Positions 37,652-46,369 of a stretch of 64,000 nucleotides of DNA are shown piece after piece. The DNA is from Pacificimonas flava. Its GTDB lineage: Bacteria; Pseudomonadota; Alphaproteobacteria; Sphingomonadales; Sphingomonadaceae. Where the stretch lies: NCBI RefSeq assembly GCF_000342165.1, contig NZ_AMRV01000003.1, positions 403,453 to 467,452 of the forward strand, given 5' to 3'. Position 1 is the stretch's first letter, and each line of letters opens with the position of its first letter. Made by a program: the position numbers and the translations under genes. The notes beneath the pieces are model-generated. The model was given only the letters and a program-made list of their open reading frames with translations. It made no database searches and had not been told where the DNA came from.

Positions 37652-38392
37652 ATGCTAAAGATCGAAGACCTTCACGCGGGTGTCGAGGGCACCGAAATCA
37701 TCAAGGGGCTCAGCCTCGACCTGCCCGCGGGCGAGGTTCACGCCATCATGGGTCCGAACGGATCCGGCAAATCCACCCTGTCCTACGTCCTTTCGGGCCG
37801 AGACGGCTATGAGGCGACGGCGGGCAGCGTCACGCTGGACGGGGAAGACCTCCTTTCCATGGAGGCGCATGAACGCGCCGCCGCGGGCCTGTTTCTGGGT
37901 CTGCAATATCCCGTCGAGATCCCCGGCGTATCGAACGTCAACTTCCTGCGCACCGCTCTCAACGCCCAGCGCAAGCTGCGCGGCGAAGATGAGATTTCCG
38001 CCGCCGATTTCCTGCGCGAGACGCGGAAGGAGGCGGAGGCCTTCGACCTGAGCATGGATCACATGAAGCGCGGCGTGAATGTCGGCTTTTCCGGCGGCGA
38101 GAAGAAGCGCAACGAAATGATCCAGATGGCGGTTCTGAAGCCGCGCCTCGCCTTGCTCGACGAGACCGATTCCGGCCTCGACATCGACGCGCTGCGCGTC
38201 GTTGCCGACGGCATCAACCGCATGCGTTCGCCGGATCGCAGCTTCCTGCTCATCACGCACTATCAGCGTCTTCTCGATTATGTGAAGCCGGACAAGGTGC
38301 ACGTGCTGCAGGACGGCCGCATCACGCGCACGGGCGGGCCGGAACTGGCGGCGGAGCTTGAACGCGAGGGCTATGTGGGGATCGCAGCTTGA
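37652..38392 (+). CDS. sufC: Fe-S assembly ATPase SufC
   Basis: ABC-type ATPase of the SufBC2D complex, cytosolic, 246 residues. Walker A is GPNGSGKST, the Q-loop lies in LGLQYPVEIPGVSNVNFLR, the signature is FSGGEKKRNEM, Walker B is LALLDETDSGLD and the switch histidine is in LLITHYQRLL. All are intact. A start at 37652 behind gagga is used; upstream in-frame codons are Arg-rich and antisense-like. Its stop overlaps the TTG start of sufD (TTGA). Confidence 0.97.
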   Translation: MLKIEDLHAGVEGTEIIKGLSLDLPAGEVHAIMGPNGSGKSTLSYVLSGRDGYEATAGSVTLDGEDLLSMEAHERAAAGLFLGLQYPVEIPGVSNVNFLRTALNAQRKLRGEDEISAADFLRETRKEAEAFDLSMDHMKRGVNVGFSGGEKKRNEMIQMAVLKPRLALLDETDSGLDIDALRVVADGINRMRSPDRSFLLITHYQRLLDYVKPDKVHVLQDGRITRTGGPELAAELEREGYVGIAA

Positions 38393-39498
38393 CCTTGCCT
38401 CAACGCCTCGACGAACTGAACCTGCCGCGCCGGCACGAGGATTGGCGCTGGACCGATCTGAGTGCGGCGGAGGCGGCCCTGTCCGCCAGCCCCGCCAACG
38501 ACGCCGCGCCGGACGCGACGCCCTACCTGATCGACGGGATCGAGGGCCCGGTCCTGCTTTTCGTCGATGGAAAATATGTCGAAGCCGCCAGCCGGCCCGG
38601 CCCGGTCCGGGTTGAAAAGGGCGTAGCACATGATGCTGGGAACGGTCCTTTGGCGGAAATTGCTGCGCAGCATAGTCTGCACAAGATTTCCCTGAGCGGC
38701 AGCGGCCAGCGTGTGCAGATCGTCCATATCGCAACGGGCGGACAGGCGCATCTCGACCTTCAATACGTGGTGGCGGCGGGGGAGACAGCCCGCGTCGTCG
38801 AAACCTATGCGGGCGGCGGCGAAAGCTGGGTCAATCTGGCGCTGTCCGCGTCGGTCGCGGAGCGCGGCCGGCTGCGACGCGCGGTGCGCATCCTGCAGGA
38901 TGCGGGGGCGTGGACGGAAACGGTGAACGGCCACCTGGCAGCGGACGCGCATTACGGATCCGTCAGCCTGATCGGTGCGGCGGCCGCGGTACGCAGCGAG
39001 TATGATTTCGTGCTCGGCGACCGCGCCCATGCGCAGGTCGACGGCACGATGGTCGCGGGCGCTCGGCAGCATTTCGACATCGTCGGTCGTATCCGCCATC
39101 AGGGCGTCGGCGGCAGCAGCGGCCAGACCTGGCGCAGCGTCGTGGCCGGCAGGGCGCAGGCGAGCTTTGCCGGACGCATCGAGGTTGCGCGCGGCGCGCG
39201 GCAGACGGACGCGAACGAGGACGTGAAGGCCATTCTTCTCGACCGCACGGCCACGGCCAATGCGAAGCCGGAACTGGAAATCTTCGCCGACGATGTGAAG
39301 TGTGCACACGGCGCGACGGTCGGCGAACTCGACAAGCGCGCCCTGTTCTACATGGAAAGCCGCGGCCTGCCACCGGAACGCGCCCGCCAGCTGCTGACCG
39401 AAGCCTTCGTTGCCGACGCATTCGAGGCCGTTGAGAATGCCGATCTTCGCGCCGCCCTGGGCGAGGATGCGCGCCGTCTGCTGGAGCGCGTGCGGTGA
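38389..39498 (+). CDS. sufD: Fe-S scaffold protein SufD
   Basis: Partner of SufB in the scaffold; 369 residues. The C-terminal third carries the characteristic ANAKPELEIFADDVKCAHGATVGELD with the conserved Cys and His, then LFYMESRGLPPERARQLLTEAF. The start is the rare TTG at 38389, overlapping the sufC stop; a stop codon shortly upstream in this frame and the SufD-like N-terminus (QRLDELNLPRRHEDWRWTDL) support it. Low initiation from TTG, relying on coupling, could set SufD stoichiometry. The stop overlaps sufS (GTGA). Confidence 0.93.
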   Translation: MTLPQRLDELNLPRRHEDWRWTDLSAAEAALSASPANDAAPDATPYLIDGIEGPVLLFVDGKYVEAASRPGPVRVEKGVAHDAGNGPLAEIAAQHSLHKISLSGSGQRVQIVHIATGGQAHLDLQYVVAAGETARVVETYAGGGESWVNLALSASVAERGRLRRAVRILQDAGAWTETVNGHLAADAHYGSVSLIGAAAAVRSEYDFVLGDRAHAQVDGTMVAGARQHFDIVGRIRHQGVGGSSGQTWRSVVAGRAQASFAGRIEVARGARQTDANEDVKAILLDRTATANAKPELEIFADDVKCAHGATVGELDKRALFYMESRGLPPERARQLLTEAFVADAFEAVENADLRAALGEDARRLLERVR

Positions 39499-40706
39499 AC
39501 GCGGAAGCGCCTGTGACGCGTGACCACCGCGCGGACTTTTCCGGCCTGGCGCCTGGCTGGTCCTACCTCGATTCCGCCGCCACGGCGCAGAAGCCGGCAG
39601 CGGTCATCGACGCGGTCGCGCGTGCCTATGGCGAGGAATATGCCACGGTGCACCGCGGCGTCTATGCACGCAGCGCAACGATGACGGAACGCTACGAGGC
39701 CGCGCGTGCACGGGCCGCGCGCTTCATCGGTGCCGGCAGCGCGGACGAGATCGTTTTCGTACGCGGCGCCACCGAAGGCATCAATCTGGTGGCGGCGAGT
39801 TGGGGCGGCGCCAATCTGAAGCCGGGCGACCGCATTGTTCTATCCGCGCTCGAGCATCATTCGAACATCGTTCCCTGGCAGCTGATCGCCGAACGGACGG
39901 GCGCGGCAATCGACGTCGTTCCCCTGACACCGGCGCAGGGCATCGATATAGATGCGCTGGAATCGATGCTGGACGAGCGGCACAGGATTGTCGCGCTCAA
40001 TCACGTCTCCAATGTCACCGGAGCCGTGGCCGACATTCCCCGCGCGGCAAGAGCGGCCCATGCCGTCGGTGCGAAGCTGCTGGTCGACGGGTGTCAGGCC
40101 GCGCCGCGCCTGCCTGTCGACGTGGACGCGCTCGGCGCGGACTTCTACGTCTTTTCCGGGCACAAGCTGTACGGACCGACAGGAATCGGCGTGCTCTGGG
40201 CGCGCGGCGAGATTCTTGCGGAGATGCCGCCTTATCAGGGTGGCGGCTCGATGATCGAAACCGTGACGTTCGAACAGTCCACCTATGCCCCGCCCCCCGC
40301 CCGGTTCGAGGCGGGAACCCCGCATATCGTAGGCGCGGTCGGCCTGCACGCGGCGATGGATTATGTCGCGGGGATCGGCCTCGACTGGATCGATGCGCAC
40401 GAGCGTGCGCTTGCGGCCGAAACGCGCGATGCGCTGCGCGGCATCAATTCGCTGACCCTCTATGGCCCCGAAGACGGCAGCGGCATCGTCTCCTTTACCA
40501 TGGAGGGGGTTCACCCGCACGATATCGCCACCATATTGGACGAGGAACAGGTCGCCATCCGGGCCGGACACCATTGCTGTCAGCCGCTGATGATGACCCT
40601 GGACGTTCCCGCCACCGCCCGCGCCAGCTTCGGCATCTATTCGGGCGCGGCGGACGTCGAGAAACTGGTGAAGGGCCTGGAACGGGTCCAGAGGATTTTC
40701 GGATGA
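39495..40706 (+). CDS. sufS: Cysteine desulfurase SufS
   Basis: Group II PLP-dependent cysteine desulfurase, 403 residues, supplying persulfide sulfur to SufBCD. The PLP lysine is in FSGHKLYGPTGIGVLW; the catalytic cysteine is in RAGHHCCQPLM near residue 360; HHSNIVPWQLIAE and DGCQAAP are also typical. It starts with GTG, overlapping the sufD stop. No SufE gene is in the operon. Confidence 0.96.
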   Translation: MNAEAPVTRDHRADFSGLAPGWSYLDSAATAQKPAAVIDAVARAYGEEYATVHRGVYARSATMTERYEAARARAARFIGAGSADEIVFVRGATEGINLVAASWGGANLKPGDRIVLSALEHHSNIVPWQLIAERTGAAIDVVPLTPAQGIDIDALESMLDERHRIVALNHVSNVTGAVADIPRAARAAHAVGAKLLVDGCQAAPRLPVDVDALGADFYVFSGHKLYGPTGIGVLWARGEILAEMPPYQGGGSMIETVTFEQSTYAPPPARFEAGTPHIVGAVGLHAAMDYVAGIGLDWIDAHERALAAETRDALRGINSLTLYGPEDGSGIVSFTMEGVHPHDIATILDEEQVAIRAGHHCCQPLMMTLDVPATARASFGIYSGAADVEKLVKGLERVQRIFG

Positions 40707-41203
40707 CCGACGATACGAGACCGCGTCCCGTCGCCCCCGATCTGGGCGCACCGACGGAGGATTTGAGCTCCACCGACCGGGAGGCGAGTGCCTTTTTCTC
40801 CGGGCCGGAGGACCGGCAGGAGCCGGAAGGTGGGCGCAACAAGGATTATCTGGACGGCTTCCTGAACGCCCAGCCGAACACGCCCGTTCGCGGCGCGCCG
40901 GGCGGCGAACTCTACGAACAGATCGTCGAGACCCTGCGGGAGATCTACGATCCGGAAATCCCGGTGAACATCTACGACCTCGGCCTGATCTACGGCATCG
41001 ACATTGACGACGACCATGCCGTCGTGACCATGACGTTGACGACGCCGAACTGCCCGGTGGCCGAATCCATGCCGGCCGAGGTGGAGATCCGCACCGGATC
41101 CGTTCCCGGGGTGGGAAGTGCGGAGGTGAATCTGGTGTTCGATCCGCCCTGGGATCCGAACAAGATGTCCGACGAAGCGAAGCTCGAACTGGGAATGCTC
41201 TGA
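40703..41203 (+). CDS. sufT: SufT-like MIP18/DUF59 Fe-S assembly protein
   Basis: 166 residues. The first about 65 are acidic and poorly conserved (GAPTEDLSSTDREASAFF), then a MIP18/DUF59 domain: LREIYDPEIPVNIYDLGLIYGIDI, TLTTPNCPVAESMPAEV and VNLVFDPPWDPNKMSDEAKLELGM with one conserved Cys in NCP. SufT helps mature Fe-S proteins, especially under high demand. It overlaps sufS by 4 bases and sufA by one. Confidence 0.93.
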   Translation: MTDDTRPRPVAPDLGAPTEDLSSTDREASAFFSGPEDRQEPEGGRNKDYLDGFLNAQPNTPVRGAPGGELYEQIVETLREIYDPEIPVNIYDLGLIYGIDIDDDHAVVTMTLTTPNCPVAESMPAEVEIRTGSVPGVGSAEVNLVFDPPWDPNKMSDEAKLELGML

Positions 41204-41550
41204 TGGCCACACGCGAACGCCCCGCCCCGATCACGCTCAGCGACAATGCCGAGGCGCGCATTGCCGCACTGATGAAGGACGCGCCGCAGGGAACGGCGGG
41301 CGTGCGCCTGTCGACACCGCGGCGCGGCTGTTCCGGCCTTGCCTATTCCATCGACTATGTCGACGCGCCGGAAGCGACCGACGAGCGGATCGAAACGCCC
41401 GCCGGCCCGCTGTTCGTCGATGGCCCCTCGCTTCTTTACCTGATCGGCAGCCGCATGGACTGGAAAGAGGACGATTTCGTTTCTGGTTTCGTCTTCGAAA
41501 ACCCCAACGCCAAGGGTGTGTGCGGCTGCGGCGAAAGCTTTACGGTCTAG
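41203..41550 (+). CDS. sufA: A-type Fe-S carrier protein
   Basis: 115 residues of the HesB/IscA fold: the three conserved cysteines occur as RRGCSGLAY and GVCGCGESF. It transfers clusters from the SUF scaffold to target proteins. It is the last gene of the operon, starting on the sufT stop (TGATG), and ends convergent to the Smr-domain gene 23 bases away. Confidence 0.95.
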   Translation: MATRERPAPITLSDNAEARIAALMKDAPQGTAGVRLSTPRRGCSGLAYSIDYVDAPEATDERIETPAGPLFVDGPSLLYLIGSRMDWKEDDFVSGFVFENPNAKGVCGCGESFTV

Positions 41551-41573
41551 GCCGCAAACCGGTCGCCGCCCCC

Positions 41574-42170
41574 CTATCGCTGGCGGCGCAGAATGACGTA
41601 GCTGGCGCCGCTGCCGCCATGCCGCTGGCTCGCCGGCCTGAGCGCGGCGATATAGGGCCGCAGGTCCGCCCCCTCGCACCATATCGGAAAACGCTGCGAA
41701 AGGATGCCGCGGGGTGCCTCGTCCGGGCCGCGCGGCTTTCCCGTAATGACAAGCAGCGTGCGCAGACCGTCGGCATAGGCGTTCTGGACCGCCGACACGA
41801 GCGCATCGTGCGCGGCCGCCTGCGTCAGTCCGTGCAGATCGACTGTCCGCTGCGGGCGCACGGCCCCTTTGCGCAGCCGCTTGTCCCAACCGCCGTCCAG
41901 CGAGGCGCCGCTGACCGGGCGCGCCGCCAGGTCGGCGTTCATGTCGGGCGCTGCGGGCACGGTATCGCGGACGCTGACGCGCAGTTTGGGCGGAGAAGGC
42001 GGCGCGGCATCGCCGCTGCGGTCGAGCGGACGGACCGTCTGCGCAAGCTGATGCCACAGCGCCGCGTCGGCCGGCGTCAGGGGCTTTGCGCGCCGGACCA
42101 TCAGCGCACCGCACCGTTCGAGACTGGCGAAGACCCGGACTGGCAGCACATCTCGCGTCTCTCCCGGCAT
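41574..42170 (-). CDS. Smr-domain protein
   Basis: 198 residues. The C-terminal about 85 form a Smr (small MutS-related) domain: DLHGLTQAAAHDALVSAV, LLVITGKPRG and YVILRR, the HGxG loop here being GGSGASY. Smr domains are DNA or RNA nicking endonucleases. The N-terminal half is basic and Pro/Ala-rich and appears disordered. It lies 43 bases downstream of mltA on the same strand, a common alphaproteobacterial order. Confidence 0.88.
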   Translation of the reverse strand: MPGETRDVLPVRVFASLERCGALMVRRAKPLTPADAALWHQLAQTVRPLDRSGDAAPPSPPKLRVSVRDTVPAAPDMNADLAARPVSGASLDGGWDKRLRKGAVRPQRTVDLHGLTQAAAHDALVSAVQNAYADGLRTLLVITGKPRGPDEAPRGILSQRFPIWCEGADLRPYIAALRPASQRHGGSGASYVILRRQR

Positions 42171-42213
42171 AGTGAGCGTGCGGCGCCGGGATCCGGCCGG
42201 CGCCCCGCGCGCA

Positions 42214-43506
42214 CTATAGCGCGGCCTTGCCCTGCCGATCCAGCGCCGCCAGCGGCATGTCGCGCATCAGCTTCGCGGCGGCCGCGTTCGGCAGCAGGAT
42301 ATAGGCCGTCCCCTCCGACGACAGGCCCCCGGCGATGGTTCGCGCGCGCTCGCCGGCGCCCCAGAACAGGTCGAACCGGTTCGCGCCCTTGATGGCGCCG
42401 CCCGTATCCTGCGCCACCATCAGCTTCGAAAACGGCTGAAAACGGCCGCTTTCGTCCATGTAGCGCGTCGTCAGGAAAACCGGCGCACCCAAGGTGACGA
42501 ACCGCGGGTCCGCCGCCAGCGACACCTCCGGCGTGACCGGCGCGCCCATGGCGCCGATCGGCCCCTCGCCCGTCAACTCCTTGAAGAAGATATAGCTCTT
42601 GTTTTCGAGCATCAGCGCGCGCCCGCGATCGGGATTGGCGCGCAGCCAGCGCATGATGCCCTGCATGGACGCTTCGCCGGGTGCGAGAGCGTTCATGTCG
42701 CGCAAACGGCGCCCGATACCGACATACTCGCGCGCATTCTGCCCGTCATAGCCGATGCGCATGACGCCGCCGTCCGGCAGGCGCAGGCGGCCCGAGCCCT
42801 GAATCTGCAGAAAGAAGAGCTCGATATAGTCCTTGGCATAGGCGATCTCGAGGCCGCGGCCGGCAAGCGCTCCGGCGTCGATGGCGGCGCGGTCGTGATA
42901 GAGCGTGAAATTGCCGTTCTCGTCCAGGCGGCCGGTCATCGGCTTCGTCGCGCCGGGATTTTCGGGGTCGGGCTGCTCCGCCTTCACCAGATCATCCGGG
43001 CGACCGTAGATCGGCACTGCGCAATCGGGCGACTTGACCCGGCATCCGGCGATCTCCGGCTCGTAGTAACCCGTCACGAAGGCGTTTCCGCCGCTGACGA
43101 TGACAGGCGTGAAGTTCGTTTCGAAGAAACGGCGCGGATCGGCCGCGGCCCCGGCCTGCTTCGCAGCCTCGCACGGGACCAGCCAATCGTCGGAAATTGC
43201 GAGGCGACTGGGATCCGACCGGCGCGTGACCGCGTAGCAGCTCTTTTGAAATGCCGCGAAGGCATCGGCGACGTTGATCTCGCGCCAGCCGGGCATCGCG
43301 CTGAAGGATGCGGTCCGCACACCCGCCTCGCGCGCGGTTTCCGGCTCGTCCGGTTCCAGGGGCGGGGGCGGCTCGCTCGGCGCGGACGGCGCCGGCGTAG
43401 CCATATCCGATGGGGAACCGGGGATCGGCTGACGCACCGCCGGAACACATGCAGTCAGAGATGCGGCGAGAAGCAGAAAGACGGCCGAACGGTGTTTATG
43501 GCGCAA
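42214..43506 (-). CDS. mltA: Membrane-bound lytic murein transglycosylase A
   Basis: Cleaves peptidoglycan glycan strands with 1,6-anhydro ring formation. It is an outer-membrane lipoprotein of 430 residues: lipobox LLAASLTAC, Pro-rich linker, MltA beta domain (VTGYYEPEIAGCR, GRPDDLVKAEQ) and the C-terminal 3D domain with its three aspartates (VAQDTGGAIKGANRFDLFWGAGERA). Catalytic Asp is in the last motif. Upstream of smr on the same strand. Confidence 0.93.
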   Translation of the reverse strand: MRHKHRSAVFLLLAASLTACVPAVRQPIPGSPSDMATPAPSAPSEPPPPLEPDEPETAREAGVRTASFSAMPGWREINVADAFAAFQKSCYAVTRRSDPSRLAISDDWLVPCEAAKQAGAAADPRRFFETNFTPVIVSGGNAFVTGYYEPEIAGCRVKSPDCAVPIYGRPDDLVKAEQPDPENPGATKPMTGRLDENGNFTLYHDRAAIDAGALAGRGLEIAYAKDYIELFFLQIQGSGRLRLPDGGVMRIGYDGQNAREYVGIGRRLRDMNALAPGEASMQGIMRWLRANPDRGRALMLENKSYIFFKELTGEGPIGAMGAPVTPEVSLAADPRFVTLGAPVFLTTRYMDESGRFQPFSKLMVAQDTGGAIKGANRFDLFWGAGERARTIAGGLSSEGTAYILLPNAAAAKLMRDMPLAALDRQGKAAL

Positions 43507-43570
43507 TGGGGGCGATCCTTTGACTGGCGGGAATACTCCCCGCGTCTAGGGGAAAGGGAAAGCGCCGTGA

Positions 43571-43610
43571 ATCCGCTGCCTGCACGCCCCCTCGCATGCA
43601 GGCAGCGGAT
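43571..43610 (-). terminator. Terminator hairpin of the peptide operon
   Basis: A perfect 14-base inverted repeat, atccgctgcctgca (43571-43584) and tgcaggcagcggat (43597-43610), with a 12-base loop. It lies 25 bases after the stop of the last minus-strand amidohydrolase and ahead of mltA. Only short T-containing runs follow, so termination efficiency is uncertain, but the stem is very stable. Confidence 0.6.
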
Positions 43611-43634
43611 CACCGCACCATGGCCGGTCCCGAA

Positions 43635-44942
43635 CTAGCGGGAGCGGCTGTATTGCGGCGGCAGGTTCGTATCCGCCGCCGCCGGGTTGTAGCGGTCGCG
43701 AAGCTCGGTCTGCCGGCTTGTCATGGGCTGGCGCACGCCGTCGATGAAGACAGCGGTCGGGGCCGAGCGCGTTTCCAGCGGATCCCCGTCCCAGACGACC
43801 ACGTCGCCCGCGGCCCCGGCGATCAGCCGGCCGGCCTCGAGCCCCAGGATGTCCGCCGGCACGCTGGTGATCGCCGCCAGGGCCTGCTCGTGCGTCAGGC
43901 CGGCCGCGCCGGGGATGCGGCCCTGCGCGACGGTCTGCCCCGCCTCCTGCGCCAGCCGGGGGCTGACGGTGGAATTGCCGATATCGGACAGCGCGACCTG
44001 AACGCCCGCCGCCACGAGCCGGCCCGCGTTCGACTGGGTGGAGGCAATCGATTCGAAGCGCGAGGGCAGGTTCTGCATCGGCGTCGTGATGACCGGAACG
44101 CCGGCAGCCGCGATCTCGTCTGCGACCAGCCAGCCTTCCGCCGCGCCGAGAAGGATCATGCGCATCCGCGGATAATCCTCCTTCAGCGTCAGCGCCGCGC
44201 GAATGTCGCTGGCCCGGTCGACGCTGATCATCGCCGGCGTGCGTCCCTCGATGACGTCGACAAGCGCTTCGGCATCGGAGCGGGTGAGCAGCGAATCCTC
44301 GCTGCGGCCGAAATCATAGCCGTTCGGGTTGCGCGCAAAGGCCTGGGCCTCACCGAAGGCGTCCTTCAGCCGCGTGAAGACCGCCAGACGGCCACCACCG
44401 GCATAGCGCGCGCCCGCTTCGCCGAGCGCGATCATCTGAAACGCGCGCGGCTTCACGACCAGGTCAGGGTCGTTCGCCTTCAACTCGATGACTGCGCCCT
44501 GACCGCCGAACAGGTCATTGGACGGTGAGGGGGCGGTCGCAGCACGGGTCAACCCCTCCAGCCGGCTCACGGCGATCCCGGTCGAATTCGGGTTCACCGC
44601 CAGGGCCACGTCCAGCGACGCGCTGTAGGGGCTGTCCTCGGCCTCCGTATCGTTCGTTTGGGACACGCCGCCGATCTCGACGATCCCGAGCTGCGAATAG
44701 GGCGCGACCAGGCCCGGGGTTACCCATGCGCCTTCCGCGTCCAGCACCTCCATGCCGGCGGGCGCGGCGCCCGCGCCGACGGAGGCGATGCGCCCGTTCC
44801 GAACAATGACGGTGCCCTCAACGGGCGCCGCGCCTGTACCGGCCGCAATCTTCGCATTGGTGATGGCGATGTTCTGCGCCGCCGCCGGCATGGCAGCAAG
44901 CGCCGCAGCACCCAGCGTCAGTCCTGCAAGAAAGCGCTTCAT
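43635..44942 (-). CDS. Amidohydrolase-like secreted protein lacking the HxH motif
   Basis: 435 residues with a signal peptide (MKRFLAGLTLGAAALAAMPAAAQ). The overall pattern is that of the amidohydrolase superfamily: the N-terminal beta domain (TVIVRNGRIASVGAG), the strand leading to the metal site (GAWVTPGLV) and the C-terminal return (GRLIAGAAGDVVVWDGDPLE). However, the metal-binding His-x-His that follows PGL in active members is replaced by APYSQLG. It may be a non-catalytic partner of the upstream amidohydrolase, whose stop it overlaps by 4 bases. Confidence 0.85.
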   Translation of the reverse strand: MKRFLAGLTLGAAALAAMPAAAQNIAITNAKIAAGTGAAPVEGTVIVRNGRIASVGAGAAPAGMEVLDAEGAWVTPGLVAPYSQLGIVEIGGVSQTNDTEAEDSPYSASLDVALAVNPNSTGIAVSRLEGLTRAATAPSPSNDLFGGQGAVIELKANDPDLVVKPRAFQMIALGEAGARYAGGGRLAVFTRLKDAFGEAQAFARNPNGYDFGRSEDSLLTRSDAEALVDVIEGRTPAMISVDRASDIRAALTLKEDYPRMRMILLGAAEGWLVADEIAAAGVPVITTPMQNLPSRFESIASTQSNAGRLVAAGVQVALSDIGNSTVSPRLAQEAGQTVAQGRIPGAAGLTHEQALAAITSVPADILGLEAGRLIAGAAGDVVVWDGDPLETRSAPTAVFIDGVRQPMTSRQTELRDRYNPAAADTNLPPQYSRSR

Positions 44943-46369
44943 TTCACGTCTCCTTCACCCGGCTGGCCGAGCTCGAAATCGCTGACCGGCCGCAATTCGG
45001 GGCGGTTTACGTCGAACATCAGCGCACCGTCGATCCACACCTGTTCGGGACGGGCATAGACGCTGAGCGGCTCGCCGTTCCACAGGACGACGTCGGCGCG
45101 CTTGCCGACCTCCAGGCTGCCGATCTCGTCTTCCAGGCCGATGGCCTTCGCCGCATTCTCGCCGATCCACGTCCAGGCGGTTTCCGGTTGAATGCTAAGG
45201 CCGGCGCGATTGCCGTCGGCCATGGCCTTCGCGGTTTCCTGATTCAGGCGCTGAATGCCCAGATCGTCGTCGGAATGGGTGATGGCGCAGCCGCCGGCCG
45301 CCTCGACGAACGGGATGTTCTCGCCGATGCCATCATAGCTTTCCATCTTGAAGCCCCACCAGTCGGCCCACATGGCCGCGCAGGTGTTCGCCTCCGCCAG
45401 CATGGGCGCGATCTTGTAGGCCTCGACCGCGTGGTGGAACGCGGCAACATGATAGCCGAACTCCTTCGCCATATCGAGGATGAAGGCCATTTCGTCGGCG
45501 CGGTAGCAATGCTGCTCCAGCAGAATGTCCCCGTCCAGAACGCCGCGCAGCGTGTCCATCTGCAGATCGCGCGTCGGCATGTCCTTTGCCTTTGCCGTGC
45601 CGTCCTCGACCTTCTCGTCCCAGCGGTCCCACTTCCGGTCATATTCGACCGCCTTCTGCCAGGTCATCCGGTAGAGCGCGAAGTTGCCCATCCGGCTGGA
45701 CGGCATGCGGCCGCGACTGCCGTAGACGCGCTTCGGATTCTCGCCGCATGCCATTTTCAGGCTGTATTTCGCGCCGGGAAACTTCATGCCCTGCACGGTG
45801 GTCGAGGGGACGTTCCGCAGCGTGACGCCGCGCCCGCCGAACAGATTGGCAGACCCCGGCAGCACATGGAGCGTGGTAACGCCGGCTGCCAGCGCGCGCA
45901 GGAAGCCCGGGTCCTGCGCCCAGATGCCATGCTCCGCATGCACCTCGGCCGTAACCGGGCCGCTGATCTCATTGCCGTCGGACAGGGCCGCGACACCGGG
46001 GGAGGCATAATTGCCCAGATGCGAGTGCACATCGATCACGCCCGGCGTCACCCACTTGCCAGCCGCGTCGATCCGCGTCGCATCGGCGGGTGCATCCACA
46101 CTCTGGCCGATGGCGGCGATCTTGCCATCCTGCATCAGCACCTGACCGCCCATGAGGGCGTTCCCGGCGCCATCGTAGATATTGGCGTTGGTGATCAGCG
46201 TCGGCACCGAGCCATAGGGGCGGTAGGTCGACGGATAGGGGTTGCGGTCGATGGTCGGCACGGACTCGCTGGACGCGCTCGAATCACTGGCGGTACGCGG
46301 CGAATCCGCACTGGCGGTGGCACAGGCGCCAAGCGCCAGCGCCGCCGCCGCGGCTAGGAAATTACGCAA
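44939..46369 (-). CDS. Amidohydrolase-family lipoprotein
   Basis: 476 residues of the amidohydrolase superfamily. The lipobox is in LALGACA, then a Ser-rich linker. The metal site is intact: PGVIDVHSHLG, a His in FHHAVEAYK and Asp in AITHSDDDLG; the C-terminal IGSLEVGKRADVVLWNGEPL is typical. Imidazolonepropionase- or dipeptidase-like enzymes look similar; the substrate is unknown. It starts within the last codons of the POT transporter (8-base overlap), tying it to peptide or amide uptake, and is followed by a metal-ligand-less homologue. Confidence 0.88.
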   Translation of the reverse strand: MRNFLAAAAALALGACATASADSPRTASDSSASSESVPTIDRNPYPSTYRPYGSVPTLITNANIYDGAGNALMGGQVLMQDGKIAAIGQSVDAPADATRIDAAGKWVTPGVIDVHSHLGNYASPGVAALSDGNEISGPVTAEVHAEHGIWAQDPGFLRALAAGVTTLHVLPGSANLFGGRGVTLRNVPSTTVQGMKFPGAKYSLKMACGENPKRVYGSRGRMPSSRMGNFALYRMTWQKAVEYDRKWDRWDEKVEDGTAKAKDMPTRDLQMDTLRGVLDGDILLEQHCYRADEMAFILDMAKEFGYHVAAFHHAVEAYKIAPMLAEANTCAAMWADWWGFKMESYDGIGENIPFVEAAGGCAITHSDDDLGIQRLNQETAKAMADGNRAGLSIQPETAWTWIGENAAKAIGLEDEIGSLEVGKRADVVLWNGEPLSVYARPEQVWIDGALMFDVNRPELRPVSDFELGQPGEGDVK

